A stretch of DNA of 64,000 bases from Salinivirgaceae bacterium (GCA_017527435.1 JAFXQB010000007.1:36161-100160); one strand, 5' to 3'; positions 38,729 through 48,638 are shown, counted from the first letter of the stretch. A program made the numbers and translations. The notes: a model not told the origin generated them from the letters alone.

Positions 38729-40684
38729 TTATAGGAATCCGAATTCCCGTCCATAGCGCAGCATTTGCTCGGTATAACTCTCTGTGTAATCAATAGTTAC
38801 GTCGATAATCTTGCCATTCTCAACAACAGGTTTCAAAACCGGATTCACAAAACCGCCATATGGCGCAATGTTCAGTTTATCAAAGCGTTGCAGCACTTCG
38901 GTGTGAAGTATGCGGTCTATTTTCACGGCGTAAGTTTCGACAAGAGCTTTTCCCGCTTCAAAATCGCCTTCCGATTTAATCCTTTGAATTTCAGCTAGCA
39001 AGTTGCCGAAAAGTTCTCTCAATTTTGCGTAATCGTTGATTCGGGTGTAACTTTTCCCGTCGATTTTCAGCAGTTCAACCACATTTTCGGCCTTGCCTTT
39101 TTCGAGCGCCCAGCGGGCAATGAGTTGGCGGTTGCGCATATGCGACTCTTCAAGGTCTTTGCCCAACACGATGCGTGTGAGCTGCGTCATAAGGCCGTTG
39201 CGGATATACGAGTCGTATTCTGCCTTAAACGCTTCATTGTCAGGTAATAATCCTAACTCGACAATCTTCGGGTCGGCAATGTAGTAGAGTGCGAAAAGGT
39301 CGGCGCGGGCTTCTTCCAGAGTCGAACTGTAGTTTTTCAGCGCGTCGGGGTTGGTGCCAGGCAGCAGTTGGCCCGAGCCGTGTCCCAAGCACTCGTGCAG
39401 GTCGGTGTGCAGGTTGCTCGATTGGTAGCCGTATTTGCGCGAGCGGGCGCGTTCGGCTTCGTCGTGGCAGAACTCGTCGAGCATTCCGCTGCCAAGGCTC
39501 GCCTGATGGTAGGCGTAGGTGATGTTCTCGATGGTGACTGACTTCGAACCGTGTTCCTTGCGAATCCAGTCGGCGTTGGGCAGATTGATGCCGATGGGCG
39601 TCGACGGGTAGCAGTCGCCGCCAAGTTGAACGGCGGTTATCACTTTGGCAGTCACGCCTTTAACGCTCTTTTTCTTGAAACGACTGTCGATGGGTGCGTG
39701 GTCTTCAAACCATTGCGCGTTGCCGCTGATAATCTCGGTTCGGCGTGTTGCCGTCAGGTCTTTGAAGTTGACGAGCGATTCCCACGTGGCTTTGATGCCG
39801 AGCGGGTCGCCGTACACTTCGATAAAGCCGTTCACGAAATCCACTTGCGGCTCGTTGTCGCTGACCCACAAGATGTTATACTCGTCCCAAGTGCGTAGGT
39901 CGCCCGTTTGGTAGTAACTGATGAGTTTTTCAATCGATTGGCGCTGCTGTTCAGTTTCGGCGTAAGGCGCGGCTTTTTCCAACCAACTGACAATTTGTTC
40001 AATAGCCTTACCATATTTCCCGCCTACGCGATAAGTTTCTTCCGTGATGCGCCCGTTGGTTTTCACAAGGCGGCTGTTGAGCCCGTTCGACAGTGGCCGA
40101 GCCGCGTCGGGTTGGGGCAGAGTGGCGTTGTAGGCTTCCACTTCGGCCTGACTCACGCCGCTGTAGAAGTTGCACGCCGACGCCTTCACCACGTCGCCGC
40201 TGCTGTCAAGACTGACGCGCTTAAGGTCTGATTTGCTGTATATTATCTCGGTTACCCGATTGGCAAAATCCATTGCCGTTTCGCCTTCGTTTTTCGGCAT
40301 TCGTCCGAAATCAGAATTGAGAATCAGTTGCTTAAATGTTTCAGCGTCAATTTTAGGGAAAAACTTGTCGCAACTGTAGTGGTGGTGCACGCCGTTGCTA
40401 AACCAGACACGTTTGGCGTAAACCATAAACTGCTCAAAATCATAGCTTTCGCGATTGCCGCCATAACTGCTGACAATGGCGTCCACGGTGCGGCGCACCA
40501 GCAGGTTGTGGCGGTAGAATTGGTCGAAAATAATATCCCGACCGCACTGCGCCGCCTGACTCAAGTAGTAGAAGAATATCTTTTGATTAAGTGTAAGATT
40601 TTCAAATTCAGGCACTTTGTACCGCATAATCTTGATGTCGGCAAAGCGGTCGATAACGTATTCAAAATTGTTGTCCGGTTCCAT
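38729..40684 (-). CDS. M49 (DPP III-type) zinc metallopeptidase
   Basis: 651-residue enzyme of peptidase family M49, which removes dipeptides from peptide N-termini. The zinc motif HECLGH sits near residue 430 (family form HExxGH with one extra residue), with the second zinc Glu in EEARADLFALYYI about 30 residues later. Upstream come DAEWIRKEHGSK-like and YAYHQASLGSGMLDEFCHDEAERAR segments. It lacks a signal peptide, so it should be cytoplasmic, whereas several Bacteroides M49 enzymes are lipoproteins or exported. Homologues are sometimes mislabelled as dihydrofolate reductase. Product recognition is good; the physiological peptide substrate is unknown. Confidence 0.88.
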   Translation of the reverse strand: MEPDNNFEYVIDRFADIKIMRYKVPEFENLTLNQKIFFYYLSQAAQCGRDIIFDQFYRHNLLVRRTVDAIVSSYGGNRESYDFEQFMVYAKRVWFSNGVHHHYSCDKFFPKIDAETFKQLILNSDFGRMPKNEGETAMDFANRVTEIIYSKSDLKRVSLDSSGDVVKASACNFYSGVSQAEVEAYNATLPQPDAARPLSNGLNSRLVKTNGRITEETYRVGGKYGKAIEQIVSWLEKAAPYAETEQQRQSIEKLISYYQTGDLRTWDEYNILWVSDNEPQVDFVNGFIEVYGDPLGIKATWESLVNFKDLTATRRTEIISGNAQWFEDHAPIDSRFKKKSVKGVTAKVITAVQLGGDCYPSTPIGINLPNADWIRKEHGSKSVTIENITYAYHQASLGSGMLDEFCHDEAERARSRKYGYQSSNLHTDLHECLGHGSGQLLPGTNPDALKNYSSTLEEARADLFALYYIADPKIVELGLLPDNEAFKAEYDSYIRNGLMTQLTRIVLGKDLEESHMRNRQLIARWALEKGKAENVVELLKIDGKSYTRINDYAKLRELFGNLLAEIQRIKSEGDFEAGKALVETYAVKIDRILHTEVLQRFDKLNIAPYGGFVNPVLKPVVENGKIIDVTIDYTESYTEQMLRYGREFGFL

Positions 40685-40840
40685 ATTCTTTTTTTATGCT
40701 GCGAAAATATGCCAGTTGAGCCGTCGGAACAAAAAAAAGAATGAAAATTGTTGGGCAAACGCATTGAACATTTTTTTTGTCGATTAAAGCTATTTAGTAA
40801 TTTTGAAGGTTTTTTATAAGAAGATAATTGTTTCGACGAT

Positions 40841-41395
40841 ATGGATAATCAAAACAAAAAAGTACTTGCAGTAGTTTTAGGTGCAGTAGCTGTAATAGCC
40901 TTGCTGCCAGTGATAATCGGTATGTGCTTGCCGCGTGAGCGTCAGGTTATGAAGGGACAAATGATTGACCAGATGTATTTCATGGTTCTGGGCAACATCA
41001 CTAATCATTGGGAAGAGCCGTCATGGCGCTCGAATCTTGATACAATGATTCAGCGTGAAGCCATCGACGGGCAGGACTGCTGGGTTGAGTATTACACCAA
41101 TGGCGACTCGATTGTGTTGCTTACACAGACGATGGGTGAGTTCGACTATGTGCGCCGAATGATTAAGCCTGATGGTCGCGAATTGTTGCGCAACATCACA
41201 TTGGCCGATGTCGAAGGCAAAACCGCTGTGCGCATGATTGAAGAAGTGTCGGAAAATGACCCGCTGAAACGTTTCGGTGCTTTGTTTTCAGACCCCGTCG
41301 CAAAACGAATGGAACAGTATCTGTCTGATTTAAAGGAAAAAGCCATCAAACAGAATGAAGAGATGGGTTCTGATGAAGGTATGTTTGGCTTTTAA
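40841..41395 (+). CDS. Membrane-anchored protein of unknown function
   Basis: 184-residue protein with one N-terminal membrane anchor (KVLAVVLGAVAVIALLPVIIGMCL) followed by a soluble domain of about 150 residues. I do not recognise the family. The soluble part is mixed helix and strand, with the acidic, Met-rich tail KQNEEMGSDEGMFGF. It has its own -7 box (TAATTTTG at 40798-40805) 36 bp before the ATG. It is followed 9 bp later by the DUF5063 gene, with which it probably forms an operon that also includes the exonuclease and the rRNA methyltransferase. Confidence 0.65.
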   Translation: MDNQNKKVLAVVLGAVAVIALLPVIIGMCLPRERQVMKGQMIDQMYFMVLGNITNHWEEPSWRSNLDTMIQREAIDGQDCWVEYYTNGDSIVLLTQTMGEFDYVRRMIKPDGRELLRNITLADVEGKTAVRMIEEVSENDPLKRFGALFSDPVAKRMEQYLSDLKEKAIKQNEEMGSDEGMFGF

Positions 41396-41404
41396 CCTTA
41401 ACCA

Positions 41405-42004
41405 ATGACTGAAGATTTTGAAAAAATAGTCTATTCCGACGAAGTAATCGCCTTCACAGCTTTGGCCAGCCAGTATTGCAATTTGGTTGACCGTGTTGCG
41501 GCCTATTCGCAAAGCGATTTCGTAAGTCAGCAGCATAGGCTTTTATCTTTGCTCTACGTTAAAACCTTGAGTCTGCCCAGCATTGAGCCAATCGACCCCG
41601 AAATGGTGGAAAAGACTGTCACTCAAGAAGAATGGGATGAAGTTCATAACGCCGTGGCTGCGAAACTGTCAAAATTCGACCGCTACAGCGAAGTGTACGA
41701 CCCGCTTGCAGGTGATGACGCAATGACCAGTCTCTCTGAAGGTTTTGCCGATATTTTTCAGGATTTGAAAGATTATCTGTCGCTTATGCAGATGGGCTCG
41801 CCCGAGATGATGAACGACGCCATTTGGGAATGCGTGAACAATTTCAAAAACTATTGGGGACAGCGGCTCGTGAATATTGTGCGGGTGCTGCACCATTTAA
41901 TATACAGCGGCGCCGCTTTGCGCACCGACGATGCCCGCACTTTTGAACAAGACGACCGCCCGTCGTGGGAACGTGGCGGATTGAGTGGATTGGCCGATGA
42001 ATAA
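41405..42004 (+). CDS. DUF5063 family protein
   Basis: 199-residue protein of the DUF5063 family, known only from Bacteroidota and a few others and not characterised. It is mainly helical (VIAFTALASQYCNLVDRVAAY at the start, IWECVNNFKNYWGQRLVNIVRVLHHLI near the end), with a conserved acidic region around YDPLAGDDAMTSLSEGFADIFQDLKDY. The tail is disordered. It ends overlapping the ATG of the 3'-5' exonuclease gene by 8 bp. The order DUF5063 - exonuclease - rRNA methyltransferase also occurs in Bacteroides as far as I recall, which hints at a role connected with RNA. Confidence 0.75.
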   Translation: MTEDFEKIVYSDEVIAFTALASQYCNLVDRVAAYSQSDFVSQQHRLLSLLYVKTLSLPSIEPIDPEMVEKTVTQEEWDEVHNAVAAKLSKFDRYSEVYDPLAGDDAMTSLSEGFADIFQDLKDYLSLMQMGSPEMMNDAIWECVNNFKNYWGQRLVNIVRVLHHLIYSGAALRTDDARTFEQDDRPSWERGGLSGLADE

Positions 42005-42590
42005 GACGATTGCAAAGGAAGAGATTGCGGAATTGCCGATAATGGCGTTCGAAGGGAAAATCAGCGTTCCGCTCACCAGCGACCAGATTGAAGAAGCCGT
42101 CAGTTATCTGCGACAGTTCAAGGTTTTAGGGTTTGACACCGAAACCCGCCCCAATTTCCGCAAAGGACAACACAATAAAGTGGCGCTGTTGCAACTATCG
42201 GCGGGTGACAGGGCTTTTTTGTTCAGACTCAATAAAATACGACTGCCGAATGTGGTCAAACAATTACTTGCCGATGAGTCAATAATCAAAGTAGGCGCCG
42301 CCATTCACGACGATTTGAAGGCGCTTGTCAGTTTGAGTCCGTTTGTACCAGGCGGTTTTGTCGATGTGCAGAGTTTGGCAAAACAAGTGGGAATCGAGCA
42401 GGCAGGATTGCGTCCGCTTGCCGCCATGCTGATGGGAATCCGTATCTCGAAGGCGCAGCAGACATCAAATTGGGAAATTCCGTATCTAACTGAAGCACAA
42501 TTGCTTTACGCCGCCACCGACGCTTGGGTTTCGCTCGAAATCTACAACCGACTTTCCGACATGCTGCAACGCGGCGAGCAAGCCGAATAA
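41997..42590 (+). CDS. 3'-5' exonuclease, RNase D-like DEDDy domain
   Basis: About 197 residues with a single DEDDy exonuclease domain: Exo I LGFDTETRPNF, Exo II VGAAIHDDLKAL and Exo III LLYAATDAWVSLEIY with the catalytic Tyr. It lacks the HRDC domains of full RNase D, so it resembles the short stand-alone exonucleases that trim structured RNA or DNA ends. The ATG at 41997 overlaps the end of the DUF5063 gene and is preferred to the upstream GTG at 41985. The following methyltransferase starts 52 bp later. Confidence 0.87.
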   Translation: MNKTIAKEEIAELPIMAFEGKISVPLTSDQIEEAVSYLRQFKVLGFDTETRPNFRKGQHNKVALLQLSAGDRAFLFRLNKIRLPNVVKQLLADESIIKVGAAIHDDLKALVSLSPFVPGGFVDVQSLAKQVGIEQAGLRPLAAMLMGIRISKAQQTSNWEIPYLTEAQLLYAATDAWVSLEIYNRLSDMLQRGEQAE

Positions 42591-42642
42591 TAGTTGCGTC
42601 GGAAACCAAATCATTGTCAATAATACTGAAATACAGAACTAT

Positions 42643-43824
42643 ATGAGCGCGAAAATCATACTGAAATCGGGAAAGGAACAGTCGGTCAAGCGGCTGCATC
42701 CGTGGATTTTTTCGGGGGCCATCAAACAGATGCAGGGCACGCCGAAGGAAGGCGACCTTGTGTCGGTTTACGACAACCAGGGCGGTTTCCTTGCTTGGGG
42801 GCACTATCAGCCGTCGTCAATCGCCGTGCGGATTCTGACTTTTGAGAACACCGTTCCCGATGCCGCGTTTTTCCGCCGCAAGATTGCCAACGCCATTGAG
42901 TTCCGCCGCCGAATGGGCTTTTTCGACAGCGCCGACACCAATGTCTTCCGCATCATCCACGGCGAAGGCGATGGCCTGTCGGGGCTTGTGGCCGACTACT
43001 ACAACGGCACGGTGGTTTTTCAGGCGCACTCTGTCGGGATGTACCTGATGAAGGACGCCATTGCCGAAATCCTGAAAGACCTTTTGGGCGACAAGGTGCG
43101 CTGCATCTACGACAAAAGTTCGCAAACGCTTCCGTTCAAGGCTGATATTGAGCCCGTTGACGGATATTTGTTCGGCAAACCCGATACCAACATCGTTCTT
43201 GAGCACGGCCATAAGTTTGAGATTGATTGGGAAAACGGCCAGAAAACGGGTTTCTTTATCGACCAGCGCGAGAACCGCCAACTGCTTGCCAACTACTCGG
43301 CGGGGCGCACGGTCTGCAACATTTTCGGCTACACGGGCGGCTTCAGCGTGTATGCGTTGGGCGCGGGGGCGAAGGCGGTGCACACCGTCGATGTGTCGAA
43401 ACCTGCCATTGCCCAAACCGACCGCAATGTGGCGCTGAACTTCCCCGATTGCTCTAACCATCAGGGTTTTGCGCTCGACGCTTTCGACTTTTTCGCGCAG
43501 ACTACCGACAAGTACGACCTTATAATTCTTGACCCGCCAGCCTTTGCCAAGCACCAGAGCGCACTCAACAACGCACTGCAAGGCTATAAGCGCATCAATC
43601 AGCGGGCGTTGGAACAGATTGAGCCAGGCGGCGTGCTGTTCACCTTCTCGTGCTCGCAGGCGGTGAGCAAGGAAGATTTCCGCAAGGCTGTGTTTGCCGC
43701 TTCGGTCAACGCGCGGCGCAATGTGCGCATCCTTCACCAACTCTCGCAGCCCATCGACCACCCGATTGGCATGTTCCACCCTGAAAGTGAGTATCTTAAG
43801 GGGTTGGTACTTTATGTGGAATAA
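42643..43824 (+). CDS. RlmI-like 23S rRNA (cytosine-C5) methyltransferase
   Basis: 393-residue class I methyltransferase with an N-terminal PUA domain (SAKIILKSGKEQSVKRLHPWIFSGAI), a middle EEHEE-like domain, and a C-terminal Rossmann domain: VCNIFGYTGGFSVYALGAGAKAVHTVDVSKPAI (motifs I-II), DLIILDPPAFAKHQ (motif IV) and VLFTFSCSQAVSKEDF, where the Cys serves as the catalytic nucleophile of m5C enzymes. By analogy it modifies C1962 of 23S rRNA. It ends the small operon that starts at 40841. Confidence 0.87.
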   Translation: MSAKIILKSGKEQSVKRLHPWIFSGAIKQMQGTPKEGDLVSVYDNQGGFLAWGHYQPSSIAVRILTFENTVPDAAFFRRKIANAIEFRRRMGFFDSADTNVFRIIHGEGDGLSGLVADYYNGTVVFQAHSVGMYLMKDAIAEILKDLLGDKVRCIYDKSSQTLPFKADIEPVDGYLFGKPDTNIVLEHGHKFEIDWENGQKTGFFIDQRENRQLLANYSAGRTVCNIFGYTGGFSVYALGAGAKAVHTVDVSKPAIAQTDRNVALNFPDCSNHQGFALDAFDFFAQTTDKYDLIILDPPAFAKHQSALNNALQGYKRINQRALEQIEPGGVLFTFSCSQAVSKEDFRKAVFAASVNARRNVRILHQLSQPIDHPIGMFHPESEYLKGLVLYVE

Positions 43825-43887
43825 GAATAAAACGGACTTCGGACAATCGGTGAATCGATAAGATTTTTGAGTTAACGGCTTAAATCC

Positions 43888-44424
43888 TTAACTCATAATT
43901 ACATCCTTCACCGCCTTCACCGCCATTTCGCGCCGAGCATCGCCGTTGCCGCGAATCTCAACATACGGCAAACCAAACGTTTCCAGTTCGTTACGATAGA
44001 TGGCCGATAGTTTATCGCGCATCGGGCCGCCGTTCTCACGCACGGGGTCGGGCACCCAGGGAATGTCGGGCAGGCAAAGCAGATGCAGCGTGGCGGGATG
44101 CGAACGGATGGCTTCGGGAATCCACTCGGGGCAGCGGCCGTAAACCACATCGAACCATACTTTGGTGATAATCAGGTCGGTATCGAACAAAACGGCAGAG
44201 TGCCCAGCGGCAATGGCGCGCTCAAATTCGGCAATCTGCAGGCGGGCAATCTCAACCACATCATCGTAAGAGTAGGGGCGGCCCAACTGCTCAACGTAGC
44301 CGCGCGCCAATTCGGGAAACCACGGAATATCAAGCGTTTGGGCTAAAAATCGGCACAGTTCGGTTTTTCCCGTCGATTCGGCGCCTGTGGCCACAATTAT
44401 CTTTGTATCAGTTCTTTGCGCCAT
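43888..44424 (-). CDS. NadR-like ribosylnicotinamide kinase domain protein
   Basis: 178-residue P-loop kinase from the ATG at 44424, with Walker A GAESTGKTELCRFLAQ at the N-terminus and further NadR-type stretches (VEQLGRPYSYDDVVEIARLQ, DTDLIITKVWFDVVYGRCP). It corresponds to the C-terminal kinase domain of NadR, which phosphorylates nicotinamide riboside to NMN, without the adenylyltransferase or regulatory domains. Its start overlaps the end of pnuC by 28 bp, so uptake and phosphorylation of the vitamin are coupled. The frame is open 40 codons upstream within pnuC, but with no similarity. Confidence 0.85.
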   Translation of the reverse strand: MAQRTDTKIIVATGAESTGKTELCRFLAQTLDIPWFPELARGYVEQLGRPYSYDDVVEIARLQIAEFERAIAAGHSAVLFDTDLIITKVWFDVVYGRCPEWIPEAIRSHPATLHLLCLPDIPWVPDPVRENGGPMRDKLSAIYRNELETFGLPYVEIRGNGDARREMAVKAVKDVIMS

Positions 44425-44978
44425 TTGAAAAAGCCTACAACGGCCATTGTTGTATATATTACATAAAGGAATGCGGTGAGTGGCATCGAGCGCGTGAAGT
44501 AGAGCGCCACCGAAACGGCGTCGGCCACGATGAACACGAGCCACTGCTCAATCATTTTGCGGGTGAGCATCCAGGTTGCGGTGATGGCCAGGGCGGTTGT
44601 GAACGAGTCGCCGACAGGCACGGGCGAGTCGGTGAATAGGGTTAGAATCGCGTAAAGCGCACCCCAAATGGCGGCCGTGATGATGCCCAAAACGAGCCAT
44701 TGCCTTGCCGTGGTGCGGCTGACGGCCAGCTCCTTGCCTTCGCGGTTCTTGTGGGTAAGCCATGCAATGAATCCGTAGATGCTGATTATCAGGTAGTAAG
44801 TCTGCAGCCCCATGTCGGCGTAGAACTTGTTGGCAAAGTACACGGCAATGTAGATAGCCGACGAGAGCGCGCCCAGCGGCCACAGCCAGATGCTCTGACG
44901 GATGGACAGCACAAGATAGACGATGGTGGACACAACGCCGAACAGTTCGAGCCAATTGCTTGTAAGCCAGTTAATCAC
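44397..44978 (-). CDS. pnuC: PnuC-type nicotinamide riboside transporter
   Basis: 193-residue membrane protein with seven helices of the PnuC/SWEET-like fold: ELFGVVSTIVYLVLSIRQSIWLWPLGALSSAIYIAVYF, LQTYYLIISIYGFIAWL and the conserved W-x-x-F-I-V-A-D in EQWLVFIVADAVSVALYF. PnuC lets nicotinamide riboside cross the inner membrane; trapping needs a kinase, which the next gene supplies. Other PnuC branches take up thiamine or riboflavin, but the NadR-like partner favours nicotinamide riboside. Confidence 0.87.
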   Translation of the reverse strand: MINWLTSNWLELFGVVSTIVYLVLSIRQSIWLWPLGALSSAIYIAVYFANKFYADMGLQTYYLIISIYGFIAWLTHKNREGKELAVSRTTARQWLVLGIITAAIWGALYAILTLFTDSPVPVGDSFTTALAITATWMLTRKMIEQWLVFIVADAVSVALYFTRSMPLTAFLYVIYTTMAVVGFFKWRKELIQR

Positions 44979-44984
44979 GTTGCA

Positions 44985-46616
44985 CTATTTGCTTGGCTGC
45001 AGTTTCGATTTGTACAGTTTTTCGTCCTTCATCACCCGCACGGCTTCCTTGAAAATCGGGTCGATGCGGTTGATAATCTGATAGTACTCGCCCGAATCGT
45101 ACAGGTCGCGGGCAATGGCGGCTTTCAGGTTTACGCGCATATGCTCTTTGCCGCGCTCGAAGCCCTTCTCGTCGAACGGCAGTTTTTCCTTCTCGGCAAA
45201 GTCGGTGAGTTGCTTCAGAAAATCGTCGGTGACGGTGAAATTCTCATCGAACGTCTTGAAATCCTTGTCGGTTTTGGTCGATTTGTATTTCTGCTCAAGT
45301 TCGGCGCGGTTATTGTCGATGTAGTTGAGAACGAATTTGTTAAATATGCCCTGACGCACCATTCTCACGTAGTAGCGCGATGAGTAGGTGGTGTCAATCG
45401 GCACAAACACGTCGGGCATGATGCCGCCGCCGCCGTACACCACGCGGTTGTTCACCTTGGTGAAGTATTTCTCGCCCATGGGCAGATGGATTGAGTCGGC
45501 GCTGTAGAGTTCGCCATCGTTGTAGCGTTTGTCGAATTCTTTGTTGTACTCGTCAACACCGCCTTCATACGAACGTTGTATGCAGCGGCCTGTTGGGGTG
45601 TAGTAGCGGGCCACGGTGAGTCGCATCATTGAGCCGTCGTTGAGCGGGAACTGATTCTGCACCAGGCCTTTGCCGAAGGTGCGGCGTCCCACAAGCACGG
45701 CGCGGTCCCAATCCTGAAGGGCGCCCGACACAATCTCACTTGCCGAAGCCGAATTCTCGTTCACCATCACAACCACCCGTCCGTAGTCCTTCTCGTTGTG
45801 GCCCGATTCGGTGTAGTAGTTCTGGCGCGGCATTTTGGTGCCTTGCGTGAACACAACCATCTTGCCGCTCTGCAGGAACTGACTTGCAAGGTCGAAACCA
45901 GTGTTCAGATAGCCACCACCGTTGTCGGTCAGGTCCACAATCAGGTGTTTCAGGCCTTGTTTGCGCAACTTGCTGATGGCCGAGTTGTACTCGCTGGTTG
46001 TGGTGGCCGCAAACTTGTTGATTTTTATGTAGCCGATGCCTGCTTTGGCATCAACCATATAGGCCGCATCGACGCTGTAGATTGGAATTTTGTCACGTGT
46101 TATCTTAAAGTCAATCAAGTCTTTGCTTCCGTGACGCTTTACTTTTACTGTAACCACGGTTCCTTTCTTACCACGCAGTTTCTTCTGCACCATCTGGTTG
46201 GTGAGTCCCACGCCAGCAATGTTGGCCGTGTCCACATAAATAATGCGGTCGCCAGCCATCAGGCCCACGCGTTCCGACGGTCCGCCAGGAATCACTGCCA
46301 CAATCATCAGAGTGTCGTTCATAATGTTGAATTGTATGCCGATGCCTTCGAAATTGCCTTCGAGCGGCTCGTTCATCGCCTTCACATCGTCTTGCGTGAT
46401 GTAAACCGAGTGCGGGTCGAGTTCCTTGAGCATGGCAACAATGCCTGTTTCAACCAGTTTCTGCTGGTTCACGGTGTCAACGTAGAGATTGCTAATCAGG
46501 TCGAGCACGCGAGTCATCTTAAATGCCTGCTCGCGGCTGGTGTTGTTGCTGCCGCGCTGTGCTTGTGCGCTGAACGTCATCAAGGCAGCAGCGGCTATTA
46601 TCAGAAGTTTTCTCAT
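44985..46616 (-). CDS. S41 carboxy-terminal processing protease
   Basis: 543-residue exported serine protease, with signal MRKLLIIAAAALMTFSAQAQ from the ATG at 46616. A PDZ domain (about 75-165: FEGIGIQFNIMNDTLMIVAVIPGGPSERVGLMAGDRII) precedes the S41 catalytic core, with catalytic Ser in VNENSASASEIVSGALQDWD near residue 288 and Lys in GRRTFGKGLVQNQF. It degrades or trims proteins in the periplasm, recognising the C-terminus. The frame runs 29 codons farther upstream, but that part contains the predicted promoter (46640-46647). pnuC follows after only 6 bp. Confidence 0.92.
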   Translation of the reverse strand: MRKLLIIAAAALMTFSAQAQRGSNNTSREQAFKMTRVLDLISNLYVDTVNQQKLVETGIVAMLKELDPHSVYITQDDVKAMNEPLEGNFEGIGIQFNIMNDTLMIVAVIPGGPSERVGLMAGDRIIYVDTANIAGVGLTNQMVQKKLRGKKGTVVTVKVKRHGSKDLIDFKITRDKIPIYSVDAAYMVDAKAGIGYIKINKFAATTTSEYNSAISKLRKQGLKHLIVDLTDNGGGYLNTGFDLASQFLQSGKMVVFTQGTKMPRQNYYTESGHNEKDYGRVVVMVNENSASASEIVSGALQDWDRAVLVGRRTFGKGLVQNQFPLNDGSMMRLTVARYYTPTGRCIQRSYEGGVDEYNKEFDKRYNDGELYSADSIHLPMGEKYFTKVNNRVVYGGGGIMPDVFVPIDTTYSSRYYVRMVRQGIFNKFVLNYIDNNRAELEQKYKSTKTDKDFKTFDENFTVTDDFLKQLTDFAEKEKLPFDEKGFERGKEHMRVNLKAAIARDLYDSGEYYQIINRIDPIFKEAVRVMKDEKLYKSKLQPSK

Positions 46617-46639
46617 ATCATTTCTTTTAAAACCGATGC

Positions 46640-46647
46640 CAAAGGTA
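46640..46647 (-). promoter_or_regulatory. -7 box of the S41 protease gene
   Basis: On the minus strand TACCTTTG (46647 to 46640) matches TAnnTTTG, 24 bp before the ATG at 46616. This supports the shorter protein. Confidence 0.5.
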
Positions 46648-46836
46648 TAAAAACAGCGCTCTGTGGGGAACTTTTTTCGTTTTTTTTTATTGCGCGAAAG
46701 CAATTTATCACTAAAATTGCACCGTTTTCAAAAAGGCGCGGATAGTTCTATCCAAACGAAATCACTTCTTATTTGTGAAATCCTTTTCGAACATTATTTG
46801 AAATTGTGTAATCACTATTTTACAAATCATTTTTTT

Positions 46837-48591
46837 ATGAATCATGATTATTTGTCGCTGAGCAAAATGCTTCTTCCCGATTTGCGCCTTATTGGTAAAG
46901 AGTTGGGAATGAAGAGAGTGGAAATTCTCAGAAAGCAGGAACTCATTAGCAAAATTCTTGAAGCACAAGGTGCAAGCGCACCTAAAAAAGACGACGGACA
47001 GGCCACTGAAGATGCAGAACGTCAGCCGCGCAAACGCGCTCGTTTGGGGGCGCGCGTGCAGCGTGTGATGGGTGTGTCGCTCAATGCTGACAACGAGGCA
47101 AAATCGGAGCAGTATGAGAAAAACGGCGAACAGCCGCAGCGCGTGGCAGCACGTCCATACGACAGAAGAATGGTTGACAACGACATGCCTGCCGATCGCA
47201 CACCGAAACAAGACACCAATAATTATATGCGTCAGAAGGCGGCGCTCGAACTCGATTTCGGTCAGCGTCCAGCACCTGCGGCATCAACCGATTCTGCAGA
47301 GAAACGTACCACGGCTGAGACTGAGCATACCGATTATCGCCAGAACAACAACCAGCAGCGATTTGTCAAGCACGGCTATCAGAACAACCATCAGAACGGA
47401 CATCAAAATCAGCCGCAGACAACTCAACCGCAGGCTCAACAACGTGAGAATGAAGACAAAACAAAATATGAGTTCGACCAGTTGATTACCGCCACTGGCG
47501 TGCTGGAACTGATGCAGGACGGCTACGGGTTCCTGCGCTCGTCGGACTACAACTATCTGAACTCGCCCGACGACGTTTATGTGAGCCAGTCGCAGATTAA
47601 ACTGTTCGGTTTGAAGACGGGCGACACAGTGACAGGCACCATCCGTCCGCCGAAAGAGGGAGAGAAGTACTTCCCGCTCATCAAGGTTGAGACCATCAAC
47701 GGCTGCACACCCGACAGCATCCGCGACCGTGTGCCGTTCGACTTCCTGACACCGCTCTTCCCTGAGGAGAAGTTCGACCTTACAAGCCATCCGCAATGCT
47801 CAATCTCGACACGCGTTGTCGACATGTTCTCGCCGATAGGCAAGGGACAGCGCGGTTTGATTGTGGCTCAGCCAAAGACTGGTAAAACCGTATTGCTCAA
47901 AGAGATAGCAAATGCAATCGCATACAATCACCCAGAGGTTTACCTTATCGTTCTGCTCATCGACGAGCGCCCAGAGGAGGTTACCGATATGGCCCGTAGC
48001 GTGAACGGTGAGGTTATCGCATCAACATTCGACGAGCCAGCCGAAAAACACGTGAAAGTGTCGTCAATCGTGCTCGAGAAGGCCAAACGCCTTGTTGAGT
48101 GCGGTCACGATGTGGTTATTTTGCTCGACTCAATCACCCGTCTGGCGCGAGCCTACAACACCGTTTCGCCTGCATCGGGCAAGGTACTTTCGGGTGGTGT
48201 GGATGCCAACGCGCTGCACAAGCCGAAACGCTTCTTTGGTGCCGCCCGCAACATCGAGAACGGCGGTTCGCTCACCATTCTGGCAACAGCCCTGACAGAG
48301 ACAGGCTCAAAGATGGACGAGGTTATCTTCGAGGAGTTCAAGGGAACAGGCAATATGGAGTTGCAACTCGACCGCAAACTGTCGAACAAGCGCATCTATC
48401 CTGCTGTCGACATCAACTTGAGCAGCACTCGCCGCGACGACCTGCTCGTGGACAAGGACACGCTCAGCCGTATGTGGGTTCTGCGCAACCACTTGTCGGA
48501 TATGAACTCTGTGGAGGCAATGCAGTTCCTTCGCGACCGTCTGGCCAGAACGCGCAACAACGAGGAGTTTTTCATCTCGATGAATTCATAA
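46837..48591 (+). CDS. rho: Transcription termination factor Rho with long disordered insert
   Basis: Hexameric RNA helicase that ends transcription. From the ATG at 46837 it has 584 residues, compared with 419 in E. coli. Order: N-terminal Rho_N helices ([26 protein letters not shown], about 11-40); a basic then Gln/Asn-rich disordered insert (about 48-213) with [15 protein letters not shown] and [20 protein letters not shown]; the RNA-binding cold-shock fold ([15 protein letters not shown]); and the ATPase with Walker [15 protein letters not shown], Walker [17 protein letters not shown] and the R-loop/Q-loop region to [11 protein letters not shown]. The 58 upstream in-frame codons lack homology. 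In Bacteroides thetaiotaomicron a comparable Rho insert drives phase separation, as far as I recall. Confidence 0.95.
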   Translation: MNHDYLSLSKMLLPDLRLIGKELGMKRVEILRKQELISKILEAQGASAPKKDDGQATEDAERQPRKRARLGARVQRVMGVSLNADNEAKSEQYEKNGEQPQRVAARPYDRRMVDNDMPADRTPKQDTNNYMRQKAALELDFGQRPAPAASTDSAEKRTTAETEHTDYRQNNNQQRFVKHGYQNNHQNGHQNQPQTTQPQAQQRENEDKTKYEFDQLITATGVLELMQDGYGFLRSSDYNYLNSPDDVYVSQSQIKLFGLKTGDTVTGTIRPPKEGEKYFPLIKVETINGCTPDSIRDRVPFDFLTPLFPEEKFDLTSHPQCSISTRVVDMFSPIGKGQRGLIVAQPKTGKTVLLKEIANAIAYNHPEVYLIVLLIDERPEEVTDMARSVNGEVIASTFDEPAEKHVKVSSIVLEKAKRLVECGHDVVILLDSITRLARAYNTVSPASGKVLSGGVDANALHKPKRFFGAARNIENGGSLTILATALTETGSKMDEVIFEEFKGTGNMELQLDRKLSNKRIYPAVDINLSSTRRDDLLVDKDTLSRMWVLRNHLSDMNSVEAMQFLRDRLARTRNNEEFFISMNS

Positions 48592-48608
48592 CGAAACAAC
48601 ATTTGAAC

Positions 48609-48638
48609 AGAGCCGCATTATCCGTGCGGCTCTTTCAT
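48609..48638 (+). terminator. Intrinsic terminator after rho
   Basis: A perfect 9-bp stem AGAGCCGCA (48609-48617) / TGCGGCTCT (48625-48633) with a 7-nt loop is followed by a short T run. Confidence 0.75.

Noticed and set aside
42817..43779. 320-codon minus-strand frame opposite the rRNA methyltransferase
   Set aside because: Same kind of antisense shadow. The plus-strand protein has all expected motifs.
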